The position numbers and the translations under genes were made by a program. Positions 43,221 through 53,430 of a DNA stretch of 64,000 nucleotides are shown piece after piece. The stretch spans positions 1,798,001-1,862,000 of the forward strand of contig JAGKQI010000101.1 in the NCBI GenBank assembly GCA_018806915.1, given 5' to 3'. The notes under the pieces were generated by a model that was not told where the DNA came from, did no database searches, and saw nothing but the letters and a program-made list of their open reading frames with translations. Every line of letters begins with the position of its first letter. The stretch's first letter is position 1. Origin of the DNA: Phytophthora colocasiae. Lineage: Eukaryota; Oomycota; Peronosporomycetes; Peronosporales; Peronosporaceae.

Positions 43221-43852
43221 GCAGACAACACCGTGGTCGAACAGGGGTTCCCACGCCCGGACGAGCAGCGGCTCTCCGTTGACGATGAGCAAGAAGATGT
43301 GGTTGAGCGTGATCTCCCACGCGAGGTCGAGCAGGGGCTCCCTGATAGAGTCGATGCCGATGTCGTGTCTCGGCGTCTGAGTACAGCAGACTTGGTCAAG
43401 CGTGGTCTCCCACTGCCTGCTACGGAAGAGTTCATCCAGTCCGTCGCCGTGGTCGCCGCCAGCCCCGGCGACCCCGCGCTCCTCCGAATGAGTCGGACGC
43501 GTCTGACTCCGAGGTTATCTCCGTTCTGATGAATGATGACGCGACATCGATCCCGCGAATGCACAATGTCGAGGTCGCACGCCCGCCGTGCGATGCGTCT
43601 GAGATCACCAAGATGCCTGGCCTGTCTTGGAAACACTCTCTCCGCGACTTGAAACATGGTGAGATCGAGCAGGTTTGCATGATCGTCGCGGACAACACCG
43701 CGACGATCGCGGCTCTCGATGTAGATGCTAGCGACCCAGCGTCCAATACCCGGGAACGCCCAACAGGCGCTGAGCCTAAGTCCGCCCGCGAGGCTCGCTA
43801 CTTAGCTCAGTCGTTGTCAGCACTCGAAGCCTCCGGTAACCCAGGTTCGTGA
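43221..43852 (+). pseudogene. Gypsy-3 protease-RT linker
   Basis: Plus strand, two frames. First come degenerate repeats of the type VVEQGFPRPDEQRLS, VVERDLPREVEQGLP and LVKRGLPLP. After a frameshift at 43529 comes SWKHSLRDLKHGEIEQVCMI. Part of the inverted segment. Compare the 31-codon repeats in the same position of Gypsy-1. Confidence 0.65.
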
Positions 43853-43862
43853 GTTCATCGAC

Positions 43863-44935
43863 ATCTTCCCTGACATGGTGCCAGCCGCCCTTCCACCAGA
43901 CCGCGGAGTTCGGCACGAGATCGACCTCGTGCCTGGTGCGAAGTACTGCCTGACGAGGCAGTGGCCGCTTCCCCGTGATCAAGTCGAAGCAATCGACGCC
44001 TTCTTCGAGGGTCACCGGCAAGCCGGCCACGTCCGTGAGAGTCTCTCCCCGCACTCCAGTCCTACGTTCTGCGTGAAGAAAGCAACCGGTGGATGGCGGA
44101 TCGTCCACGCCTTCAACAAGCTCAACGATGCCACTATCCCGGCGCAGACGCCGATCCCGAGGAAAGACATGGTGATCGACACCATGTCGGGCAGCACCAA
44201 ATACAGTGCGATCGGTCTGATGGACGGCTTCTATCAGATCTTGATGCGGGAGGATGACGTACCGCTGACTGCAGTCAGTACGCCAGGTGGAATGCTTTGA
44301 GAATGGCTTGTGATGCCACAGGGGCTAAAGAATGCTCCTGCTACCTTCAACCACATGGTGTCAAACTTGCTCCGCTCGTACCGGGACTTCGCGCCCAGCT
44401 ACTTCGATGGAATTTTCATCCACAGCCGCGCTGAACGAGGCTTGACGGACGCCGAGGTGCATCTGCAACACCTGCGGCAGGTGTTCGAAGTGATGCGAGA
44501 GAACAAGCTGTACGCCAACTTGAAGAAGTGTATCTTCTGCGCTCCCGAGATCCCAGTGCTCGGGAGATACGTCAGCAAGGAAGGTGTCCGTGCTGACCCC
44601 GAGGAGATTGAAGCCATTTGCGCTTGGCCCGTGCCTCAGGATCAGAAGCAGGTCCGACAGTGGTTGGGGCTCGCGACGTATCTCCACCATTACTCGAAGA
44701 ACTTCGCACGGACGATCCAACCGCTGTCTCAACTCCTGAAGGCAGACGCCATGTGGTCATGGCGAACCGAGCACCAAACAGCCTTCGACGCGGTGAAGAC
44801 GAGTATGTCAACCGCGCCCGTCTTGATGCTTCCAGCTCACTCAAAGCCGTTCCACGTTGTGTGCGACGCGAGTGACTTCGCGATCGGCTGTGCCTTGATG
44901 CAGTTTGACGACGAGGGTCGCGAGCGAGTGGTGCT
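43863..44935 (+). pseudogene. Gypsy-3 reverse transcriptase (inverted, mutated)
   Basis: Motifs in order: [53 protein letters not shown], then an in-frame TGA at 44298-44300 where Trp is expected. It continues MPQGLKNAPATFN and the active-site box YFDGIFIHSRAERG, where the second Asp is Gly. Thumb, connection and the start of RNase H follow (FHVVCDASDFAIGCALMQF). Stop, active-site loss and orientation each make it non-functional. Confidence 0.85.
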
Positions 44936-45600
44936 GCCGAGAGCCACTGCTCATCGGGGCGTGAACCCCTGTTCTACCACGGTTTTGTCTGCTGCTGAGA
45001 GCCGCTGCTCATCGGGACGTGAGAACTCATGCTCGACCACGTCAGACATGTCTTGAGTCACCTGCTCAAGACCGGCACACGTCACAGGCCCGCGCGCACC
45101 CGAAGGGCCATCGCTCACTTCGTATACTGCGGGGGTCATGAAGTCGGGGTCCATGACTGCAACGTGTGGCCATCGGTTGGGCGTCCCGCACAGAGATGCC
45201 AATACCGCATTCACATCAATATCGCGCGGACGGACAGTTCGAGCCAACAAGTCGATGTGAGGCTGGTGACGAGCAAGCCACGGGATGCCGAAGACAGTCA
45301 AAGGAACCGCTAAACTCGATCACCAGAAAGTCATCGGACCCATGGAAACCGTCGAACTCGTAAGAGAAGGTGACCGAACGCCGCGAGACATGCCGCGGCT
45401 TCCCGTCAGCATACTTTACAACCATATGGCCGGGACCTTCCCTAACTCGCATGTCCGCCGGTAACACCGACAAACTCTCGGTGCGAACGAAGTTGTTCGT
45501 CGCGCCTGAATCCAGCAGGGCGCGAAGCGTCCGCTTCGCGCCATTGACGTGGATCTGAGGATGATCAGTCTCGGGTCACTGCTGGAGGAGGTGGCAAAGA
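44936..45600 (-). pseudogene. Gypsy-3 protease
   Basis: Minus strand in the -1 frame relative to gag. The active site is LLDSGATNNFVRTESL (about 45525-45480), then EGPGHMVVKYADGKPRH and GFHGSDDFLVIEF. A frameshift near 45300 leads to FGIPWLARHQPHIDLLARTV. One in-frame stop (about 45583) precedes the active site. It ends in linker repeats DVVEHEFSRPDEQRLS and VVEQGF at the inversion junction. Confidence 0.75.
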
Positions 45601-45669
45601 ATTGCGCATGAAGCACGGGTGGGGCTGGGAGGAGGATCTGCCACCAGAGATCCGTCATCCTCATTACAT

Positions 45670-45713
45670 CCAGTAGGGCGCCCCGCAGCTACTGGTTGTT
45701 GCCATTTTTTGGG
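45670..45713 (-). promoter_or_regulatory. Putative -1 programmed frameshift signal of Gypsy-3
   Basis: In the gag frame the minus strand reads C CCA AAA AAT, so both CCCAAAA (45713-45707) and AAAAAAT (45710-45704) are correctly phased slippery heptamers. After AAAAAAT come an 8-nt spacer (GGCAACAA) and a hairpin CCAGTAG (45695-45689), 12-nt GC-rich loop, CTACTGG (45676-45670). The gag TAG is inside the 5' arm, exactly as in Gypsy-1. Protease is in the -1 frame. Confidence 0.8.
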
Positions 45714-46704
45714 ACGGTGACTGTATCATCAGCAACGTCGGCGACAACGTGTGCCAAGACCGGCGCAGGAGCGCGGCACACAGCCGCGCGATGTCCGAGT
45801 TTGCGACAGCGAAAGCATCGGAGAGGGCGTGAACCGCGGCCAGAAACCGGAGCCGGGCGAGTAGATGTCGTCTGCGAGTTGTCACGCCGATGACCACGGT
45901 AATCCTGAATGGCGTCAATCTCCATCGGCTCGGGCTTCGTGGCAGAAGGCCTGACGAGCGAGAACGCCTCGGAGGCGGTGACGCTGTAGCCCTCGCGCAG
46001 CGCCGTCTCAAATGCTTCCTCCAGCGAGTCGGGTGTCTTCCGTGTCAAATAGAAGCGCTGGTAACCAGCGTTCATGCCAGATATAAAGACATGGACTTGA
46101 GTCGCCATGTCCACCGGATTTGTTTTGATGCACGACACCAAGTGACGAGCCCGTTGAATGTACTCGAGCATGGACATCCGACCCTGCTTCAGCGACAGGA
46201 ACGCCGAACGCTGAACCCGTTCGTCCTGAGGGGGCTCAAAAGCCAGGCGGAGATCGCTCTTCAGCGATTCCATCGTCGAAAAGCAGGAGGAGTCGGCAAC
46301 AAGCTTGCCTAGCGCCCATTCCTTGGCCTTTCCCGTCAACTTAGACAAGAGGAACCGGGTACGAGCAAACTCGGTAGACAACTGCCAAGCCTCGATCGCG
46401 ATGTCGATCTCGCAAGAACCAGCTACAGTGGCGACGGCGACGGTCGCCTCCAGCTGAACCGCTGCTGGAGACATCGAGCTTCACAATGTCGGTCTTGTTC
46501 ATGGTCGGCGAGCTCACGCGCCATGAACTCATGAGCAGTCAGGCGTTGACCGTCTTCCGTTCCGGCAGTCAGCAAGGTCTTGATGACTCCTTCTCCGGAC
46601 ACCGCGGCGAGGAGTGCCTCCCACTCAAACACGGACAAGTGGGGGAAGCTGGCGTGCTCCAGGGGAATGCCTGCCCCTTCACGGAAGGAAGAAGCGTCGT
46701 TCAT
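45689..46704 (-). pseudogene. gag: Gypsy-3 Gag
   Basis: Starts MNDASSFREGAGIPLEHASF at 46704. After frameshifts near 46500-46440 it continues as a 261-residue frame: EIDIAIEAWQLSTEFARTRF, LTGKAKEWALGKLVAD, then capsid residues typical of Gag (ERVQRSAFLSLKQGRMSML). A zinc knuckle CFRCRKLGHRAAVC lies near the end. The stop is TAG at 45689-45691. Confidence 0.8.
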
Positions 46705-46729
46705 GATGGTCGTGTGGACGGACTACGAA

Positions 46730-46740
46730 GTGCTACCAGA
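46730..46740 (-). other. Primer-binding site of Gypsy-3, initiator tRNA-Met type
   Basis: TCTGGTAGCAC on the minus strand directly after the LTR, the same as in Gypsy-1 and in the relic at 3890. Confidence 0.8.
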
Positions 46741-46893
46741 TGTAACAGGGCAGGTTGCAAATAAAACTCTGAGTTGATTTAAAAGGTGGTGGCGGCCTTG
46801 GAGCCGCCACAGCCACCAACCTACATATAGCTAGCACGGCGGTTCAATCAATCGAACCGCGGCGTGTGACGGGTATAGTGAAAGCCCGTCACA
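46741..46893 (-). repeat. 5' LTR of Gypsy-3
   Basis: 153 bp, followed by target duplication CTTAT. Its inner edge adjoins the initiator-tRNA-Met-type primer site at 46730-46740. Confidence 0.93.
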
Positions 46894-47119
46894 CTTATCC
46901 TACAGTAAATCGCTTCTCCGTACGACCTTGAATCTGAGCTGTATGAACGACCTTGAATCTGAGCTGTATCACCATTGTTCGTCTACTGTAGATGCCTGAA
47001 GTAAACCTACAGCACCTTCAGCACCAGTCTCATCGACAGACATTTTGCAGCGCTGTACAAGAAGAAATGATTCTTTGGAGCGCTTTCTCGAGAATTTCCT
47101 AGTAAAAGTGTTAGCTAAT

Positions 47120-48637
47120 CTATCGCACAATGCATTTAATATCGATATCGCAAAAGCCAAGACCTTCGGCTTCCACGTGCAAAGTGCCCGTTGCTCGACC
47201 AGGGTGATGAAAGCTTAGCGCCACTGTGACAATAGCTGCCAGACCTGGAGCTAGGCGTGCAGATTCACGCTGATAACTGGCTTCGGCGATGCTGGCGTCA
47301 AACCCCGCACAAGCAGCAACAACCCGGTTAACGCGGAAGCGTTCCTGTCGGACCCCCACATTTCGAACACGTACGGGGAACAGGTATACTTGTCCGGTTT
47401 GCAGTGTACCCAATACTAGAGACGGTGGTGATACTTCCATCGCAAATGGTTGATGCGTGGGAGAAACTGATGGAAGCCGCTGTGGAGAAGTTGGTGGAAA
47501 ACCACTCGATTTTTGTTGCGGTTGGTTGTGAGGAGACGTAGTCTGGTTTCGTTCACTTTCATCACTCCGTTCCCACGAAAGATCTGCATACGGAGCGAGT
47601 GAAAGCAGATCTGTTCCATCAAAGGTGCTTGGCGGGTTTGAAGCTGAGACCTCGTTAGTGCTCCTCGCACTTTGTAGCTTGGATTTTGACGGTGAGAAAG
47701 ACGGCGTACGAGGTCTGGGGTTGCTTACTGCAAGTCTCGATAGTGCTGCTAGTGTCTTCTCGTCTGCTAGATCCACTCCAATTCCTTTCCGTGCAGATTC
47801 ACGAGCCGAAAACGATGCAAGAGAGGAAGGAGTCTCTGGTCTCGCTGTCGTAGCTGGCAGCCGAGAGGATAACGGAAGTAGAGGCGGTTTCTGAGGCCTT
47901 GGTGATGGAATCGCTGGTAATACTGGAGTTCGCGTTGTTATTTTGTACTCAGGACCGATTAGCGTTTGAATCCCGTAGTCTGTCAGCACCCAGCAGGCTT
48001 TCATGGTGGCTGTAAACGTCTTCCGCCACAACGATCCATCTTTCAACCACTTATCATTGTTACTGGGCGATGCGAGGAAGCCAACAGACTCGGACGATGA
48101 CGAAAACAAGCCCGTAGCAGAGAGACTGGACGTCGGTGGTGCCAGTATGGATCGATGTCGATTGAGATTGCCCATATCGCGTGAGTACTGCATCTTGAAG
48201 TCATTCACTTCCTGTGGGTTGTGGCGTGTGATGAAGTCATGACCTCCAACAAACTTACTCTTGTTCGAGAGAGACCGGCAGCTGTAAGGCTGCATGATCT
48301 TGTAGTCATCGTAGTCTGGGATAGCCATGATCAACAGCGCGTTCTTCGGGTCAAGGACTGTGGACTTGCGTGTTTGTCTCGCAATTTGCTCCGTGATACT
48401 CATTTCTCTTTTCATCGTCGGGGTAACTCTACCAGAGCGAGATGGAGGTCCTGGTGATGCAATCAGCATTGAACGAGTGGTAGACCGTCGATGCGCAGGC
48501 ATCGGCAAGGAATTGCAACTGTTACTGTTGCTTCCAGGCGACACCATCGAGTTGTGAATCGCTGCAGTTGACATCATCTTGGACGGAGCAAGTGGAGACG
48601 CCAGTGCTGTAGTCTGTGGACCCGAGGCGTCTGTCAT
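47120..48637 (-). CDS. Protein with C-terminal MSP/ASH-like Ig domain (putative flagellum-associated)
   Basis: 505 residues, single exon as read. Residues 1-90 are Ser/Pro-rich and basic. Residues about 95-170 (LLIMAIPDYDDYKIMQPYSC, FITRHNPQEVNDFKMQYSRD) look structured, followed by a low-complexity Ser/Pro/Thr region. Residues about 395-505 (MEVSPPSLVLGTLQTGQVY, then VRNVGVRQERFRVN and ATGTLHVEAEGLGFCDIDI) match the beta-strand pattern of MSP/ASH (ASPM-SPD2-Hydin) domains. Such domains are common in ciliary and centrosomal proteins, so a flagellar role in zoospores is a reasonable inference. I cannot name an orthologue. It is divergent from the delta-COP gene with 420 bp between the start codons. 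Confidence 0.7.
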   Translation of the reverse strand: MTDASGPQTTALASPLAPSKMMSTAAIHNSMVSPGSNSNSCNSLPMPAHRRSTTRSMLIASPGPPSRSGRVTPTMKREMSITEQIARQTRKSTVLDPKNALLIMAIPDYDDYKIMQPYSCRSLSNKSKFVGGHDFITRHNPQEVNDFKMQYSRDMGNLNRHRSILAPPTSSLSATGLFSSSSESVGFLASPSNNDKWLKDGSLWRKTFTATMKACWVLTDYGIQTLIGPEYKITTRTPVLPAIPSPRPQKPPLLPLSSRLPATTARPETPSSLASFSARESARKGIGVDLADEKTLAALSRLAVSNPRPRTPSFSPSKSKLQSARSTNEVSASNPPSTFDGTDLLSLAPYADLSWERSDESERNQTTSPHNQPQQKSSGFPPTSPQRLPSVSPTHQPFAMEVSPPSLVLGTLQTGQVYLFPVRVRNVGVRQERFRVNRVVAACAGFDASIAEASYQRESARLAPGLAAIVTVALSFHHPGRATGTLHVEAEGLGFCDIDIKCIVR

Positions 48638-49057
48638 AATTGCTATAAGCTTAGCCTGTTCTTGAAGGAGTCTAGGTCCAGAGTGTTTGGAAACAGAACT
48701 CTATAGATGGAGTTGTGGCTATAAAAATAGGAAACAAGACAGAGGTAGAATAACTGTGCTTTGAACATGAATATCAGACAGAGGATGCAGTACGTTTGCT
48801 TTAAAGAACCTGGAGATGTTCTCCAGTCTAATTGCTTACCGGTATGAGCATTTTGCGGCTTGATTGACTGTATCAGATGCACTTCAACTTGTTTCTATCT
48901 TGCTATTGGTGGGAATACAGTGATTTGAGTAGCATTTTATCCAATGGTATTAACCATTGATCGTGGAACTCTATTATTGGTCAAAATAGCGTTATTCCCC
49001 CTCGAAGCTCCACGTATAGAGGGGGCCGCAAGATAAGGAAAGGATTCCTCGAGCAAA
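48638..49057. promoter_or_regulatory. Shared divergent promoter region
   Basis: 420 bp between the start codons of the MSP/ASH-domain gene (minus) and coatomer delta (plus). It includes CCAATGG at about 48940 and a GC-rich block near 49000-49030. No specific oomycete initiator was confidently identified. Confidence 0.4.
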
Positions 49058-51045
49058 ATGGTGAGTATCCTCGTGATCTTGACGTCGCTTTAAGGAGTGT
49101 ACAAGCGTTTCAGCACATGATCGACATCTCTCCGATATTCTTCAGTGTTCTCTGTATCTGCTCCCACCAGTTTCATCTGCTAACTCGCTCTGGGGACTGT
49201 GCAATGTGACTTTAAACAATGCGTAGGTTGTGCTCTCGGCCTCCTTGTTGACCAGAAATGGCAAAGGTACGTCACTCAGTAGATCCACACACAGTATAAG
49301 CTATGCCTTATAAGACTCATGTGTGTCTTATCGCTACGTTTGTAGTGCTCGTGGCGCGCCAGTTCGTGGAGATCACTCGGATCCGTCTAGAGGTGGGTGT
49401 TTCCACCGTATTATTGGGTTTTATATATTGACTTAAATATTGCATTTTACTAGGGTCTACTTGCTGCCTTCCCTAAGTTGCTGTCTAGTGGCTCCCGTGA
49501 GCACACGTTCATTGACACGGAGAGTGTGCGCTACGTGTATCAACCTCTGGAGAGCTTCTTTGTGCTCATTATCACCAACAAGACCAGCAATATCGTGGAG
49601 GATCTACACACCATTCAATTGCTGTCTAAGCTCGTGCCTGACATCTGCGCACCGCTCAGTGAAGCTTCTATCCGTGACAAGCAGTTCGAGTTGGTGTTCG
49701 GCTTCGATGAGCTTATTACGGCTGGAGGCCACTCGGAGAACATTAACGTCTCGCAGATCCGCGTTAACATGGAGATGGAAAGCCACGAGGAAAAGCTCCA
49801 CAATATGATCCTCGAGAGTAAGCGTGCTGCTGCCAAGGACGACATGAAGCGCCACACGGCGCGTATCAAGGAGGAACAGCGTGAACGCGCAAGGATGGAG
49901 CGTGCAGGCATGGGAGGTAGCGGATTCGGATCGCAGAATTCGTTTGGCAGCTCGTTCAGTAACGCGTTCAAGTCTCCACGCAGCGGTGGAAGCAGTGATA
50001 GCTTTATGAACAGCCCCAGCTCGCCTGCTGCGACTTCACCAACTTCGTTCAATAGCCGTCCGGAGCCTGTGGTGTCCAAGGCTGCTGGTATGAAGCTGGG
50101 TAGCTCTTCTAGCGGCAAGGGCATGGGTCTAGGAAGCGGCGGTAAGTCTTTCATGGACGCGATGGCAGCTGAAGACGGCTTGAAGGAAATTCCACCTATG
50201 AGCGCTGCGGTTGAAACGGTACAGAAGCCTGAGGTGGCTGCTGCTGTGAGCCACGATCCGATTGGAGCGGTGGTGGAGGAGAAGATGACGGTTGTGCTGA
50301 CCCGTGACGGCGCATTAGAGCAGTTGGAGGTGAAGGGAAGTATGTACGTGTCGGTGAACGACCCAAGCGCTGGCTGCTGCCGTCTTAAGCTGCGTACAGG
50401 TGGAGCAGAAGGCATTTCTTACCAGACACACCCCAAGGTGGACAAGAAGCTTTACGACAGTGACTCAGTGCTGGCCCTGCGGGATTCGTCGAAGCCGTTC
50501 CCTACTTCTCGTGTGGCATTCCTGCGATGGAGCTTGAAGACACAGGACGAATCAATGCTGCCGCTTAGCATTACGTGCTGGCCTGAGGAGGAAGGCAACG
50601 GCAAAATGAATGTGAGTGTCGAGTATTCGTTGGACCGAGACATGGTGCTGGACAACGTAAACGTGGTAATTCCGCTTGGTGGCCCTGACGCGCCGAGCGT
50701 CGCCAACGTGGATGGACAATACCAGCACAACTCGGGCGATGGTGTACTTCTATGGCATCAGGATCAGATCAGCTCTGCGTACGTATCCACTTATGCTAGT
50801 TATTGCTGCTTGGCAACTGGACTAAACTGTTTTGTTTCCGTTCTTATAGCAACAACTCGGGAACACTGGAGTTTACGGTGCGCGGCAACAACATGGACGC
50901 GTTCTTCCCCATCTCCGTCTCGTTCTTTTCGCGTAGCGTGTATAGCGACGTGCAGGTGGAGGCCGTTCAGAAGATCGAGGATGGTTCCCCCATTGCGTTT
51001 GGGTTCGAGAAGCTGCTCTCTACGGACTCGTACCAGATTGTTTAG
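49058..51045 (+). CDS. ARCN1: Coatomer subunit delta (delta-COP/archain)
   Basis: A component of the COPI coat that drives Golgi-to-ER retrograde transport. I read five exons: 49058-49060, 49227-49266, 49346-49392, 49454-50778 and 50850-51045, with GT-AG introns of 166, 79, 61 and 71 bp. The first exon is only the ATG. Total is 536 residues. The N-terminal longin-like domain (VVLSASLLTRNGK, ARQFVEITRIRLEG, HTFIDTESVRYVYQPLE) and the helical linker (SHEEKLHNMILESKR) are classic delta-COP. The Ser/Gly-rich middle leads to a C-terminal mu-homology domain (EKMTVVLTRDGALEQLEVKG… AFGFEKLLSTDSYQIV). All junctions preserve frame. Confidence 0.95.
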
Positions 51046-51253
51046 AAATTCCCTGCGACTGACAAGACAGACGTGCCATGGCTGCTGGGGTTGGCGGGTG
51101 CCCTGTCAGGTTCCTTATCTCAACACGTATGTAGGTACGAAGGTTGACTCGAATCGCGTGTTGCTTGTCCCCCCTCTTTAAACCAGAAACAGATACAAAT
51201 CAAATCGAAAAAGTGTGTTTTGTCAAGCGATGAACACTGCTTTCTATTGACAC

Positions 51254-51817
51254 CTACGGAGCGGCATTAGGTCTGAAGACTTCCGGCTGCGAAGATCTCA
51301 ATAGCTCCTCTGTCGAGTCACGCATACAGCGCTCAAGCAGTCTCTTAAACAGTGCACATTCCTTAATAGGCTTCTGCTGCGTCTTCACTGCTTCCATACA
51401 AGTTGCCCATTCCACCAGCGACTTCTGGCACAGCACACGACTGCTGCAGTCGAGATACTGAGCGTACAGCAACTGTGGGGGCGGTAGAGTCTTTGGGTCT
51501 GCACCTCCCTCAGCAGCTTTGCCTCGTTCTCGCATAGCATTGATAAGAGCGTCACACGATCTCAATCCACGGTACTTGGATCCTACGTGTTTGTCTGTAG
51601 CCATTGCAAGCAGTTCATCTTCCTCAAGAAGACCATCCAGAATCATCTACGTGTAAGAAAATGAAGATAATAAAGTTGTTAAGAGGAGTTGAAGGATAAA
51701 ATTTTAAAGTGAAGTAGATGAAACAGTAGAATAAATGCACGTAGTGGTTATAAAGGTAGAGCGCACCTGGTGAAGACGCACGGTGGAGATGCATTGGGGC
51801 AACTCGGACTCGCTCAT
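51254..51817 (-). CDS. Twin-CX9C (CHCH-type) protein
   Basis: Two exons, 51817-51767 and 51646-51254, with a 120-bp GT-AG intron. 147 residues starting MSESELPQCISTVRLHQ. The C-terminal half has two CX9C motifs, C90-QKSLVEWAT-C100 and C114-ALFKRLLER-C124, forming the helix-hairpin pattern oxidised by Mia40 in the mitochondrial intermembrane space. The N-terminal half is acidic and helical with no known domain. A mitochondrial assembly role is likely from the family, but no orthologue is named. It converges on delta-COP (208 bp between stops) and lies 72 bp from the stop of the carboxypeptidase gene on the same strand. Confidence 0.8.
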
Positions 51818-53100
51818 GACGTCCGAAGCGGTTTTTATTGTAGGACACATAAAATGTAAAAAATCTGTGACGTGTGACGAGGGTGCAGTCTACATGACAC
51901 TCCTGGAAGATTGAGCATGGCGAGGAATTCGAGGCCCAGCACCGTCATCTTCGCTCTCCTCATCTACGTCGTAATCTTCATCGTTGATGCTGCTGATGGT
52001 CGCGCGTGTGGATTGCTCCAGACTGCTGATGTTCATGTACGGTTGACGAGGACGACGGAACACGCGACGGTAGAGATACGCTAACGTGAGCACGATGATC
52101 ATAGCGCACGAGCTCATGATAAGGTATCCAAACTGAAGAAGCCCTGAAGATTTATCCTCCAGATTGGAACCAGTAGCAGCCAGAGCAGTTGCTTCATCTG
52201 TGGTGCCGTCGGAAGGTTTGGTCGTTGCCTGGTCGTCGGATGCCTTTATCTCATCGTCCAGCGTGGTTTCTTCGTTTTCCTTGTCATCTTCACTGTCTTC
52301 ACTTTCGTCGTCGGATTCACTATCACTTTGGTCTGTACTTGTAGTAGCTGTGGTTGATGAAGCTGTAGTCGTAGTGGAAACCTCGTCGCTTGAGTCTTCA
52401 CTTTCGTCGTCTTCGTCTGAGGCTTGCTTCGCTTTCTCTTTACCAATAGTGGGAGGATCACTGGCATCGTTACTGTCCTCACTATCACTCTCAGCTGATG
52501 CACTCTGAGTGAGGGACGATGTCTGCGGTGAAGGCACCTCATCAGTCATTGCTGCACTTGATTTCTGGGCGATATCAACGGTGATAACCTGACGATTCAA
52601 ACACATTTTGAAGTTAGCACTGTAGACGAAATATACCATGTACTTCTTCGCAACATACCGGAGACGTCCACTCAAGAGCAGCCTTTACTCTGTGGCCATT
52701 CCATTCGAAATCCCAATTGGGGTTCGTTCGAGCATTCACTAGATGGGACTGAGGCGGAACGTGAGGTGAGGGTGATTCGTCACCTGTACCTTGTTTCTTC
52801 CAATCCTGAAGGACACAATCATTAGTTCCAGAACAATTTCACTACAAATGACACTGTCCAGTAGACATACCTGATCCACCGTTGCTACAGCTCGAACGTA
52901 GAGCTTGTTGGACGTTACATTGCCTAGGTCAAGACATGAAACGAATAATGACGTTCCCATCGTGTCAACATTGGCAGCCGCCGCTTCAGACGAGTCTGAT
53001 GCAAATTCATAGAATCGCCGTGTGGTTCCCTTCTGCGTAGATGTCTCCATCAAAATACTGTCCTCTTCGAACTCCGCACTCGAAGACACCTGGATGTGAG

Positions 53101-53279
53101 TAACAGAATGTGTACACTAGATCTTCACACGCAAAGATATACAACTTGTTGATAAGAAGGGAAATCTTGGACTGAGGCTTCCTGCCCTGTGACTCTTGAG
53201 CGGAGGATCTTTTTACCTACGGTAGATCTTTTAACTGCTGCGATTGCTCAGTCTTTCAACACGGATGCCGTTTCCAACA
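53101..53279 (-). repeat. 3' LTR of Copia-1
   Basis: 179 bp, with no difference seen from the other LTR. On the minus strand the purine tract GGAGGAGGGCG directly precedes it (polypurine tract, 53280-53290). Confidence 0.95.
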
Positions 53280-53430
53280 CGCCCTCCTCCGAAGACAGCA
53301 TCTTCGGAAGATGGTCCTTGGTCATGCCGATCATGTCACTCAGCATCTCGAAACGATCACCTGCAAGGGGTTTAGTCATCAGGTCAGAAGGATTATCGTT
53401 GGTCTTTACCTTCCATAGGTCGACCGTCCT

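Larger units (their letters stand above)
43215..44935 (+). other. Inverted segment of Gypsy-3
   Basis: This block carries linker and RT on the plus strand, whereas the flanking protease (right) and RNase H (left) are on the minus strand. The left junction joins RNase H residues to linker repeat. The right junction joins the RT end (FDDEGRERVV) to another copy of the same linker repeat. The repeat copies at 43221-43280 and 44936-44993 are now inverted (roughly 85% alike by eye). Confidence 0.85.
40158..46893 (-). mobile_element. Gypsy-3: complete Ty3/gypsy element with internal inversion
   Basis: Short LTRs (40158-40314, 157 bp; 46741-46893, 153 bp) start TGTAAC and end GTCACA. Identical flanks CTTAT (40153-40157 and 46894-46898) are the target duplication. 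On the minus strand: gag, protease, then RNase H, integrase and chromodomain. The RT-bearing segment about 43215-44935 is on the plus strand. Many point defects are present. The element is dead but structurally resolvable. Confidence 0.93.

Noticed and set aside
49604..50415. Minus-strand ORFs of 83 and 266 residues inside delta-COP
   Set aside because: Shadow frames of a strongly conserved plus-strand gene.
52164..52508. Plus-strand Ser-rich ORF
   Set aside because: Antisense of the Ser/Asp/Glu-rich stalk of the carboxypeptidase, which has matching exon junctions.
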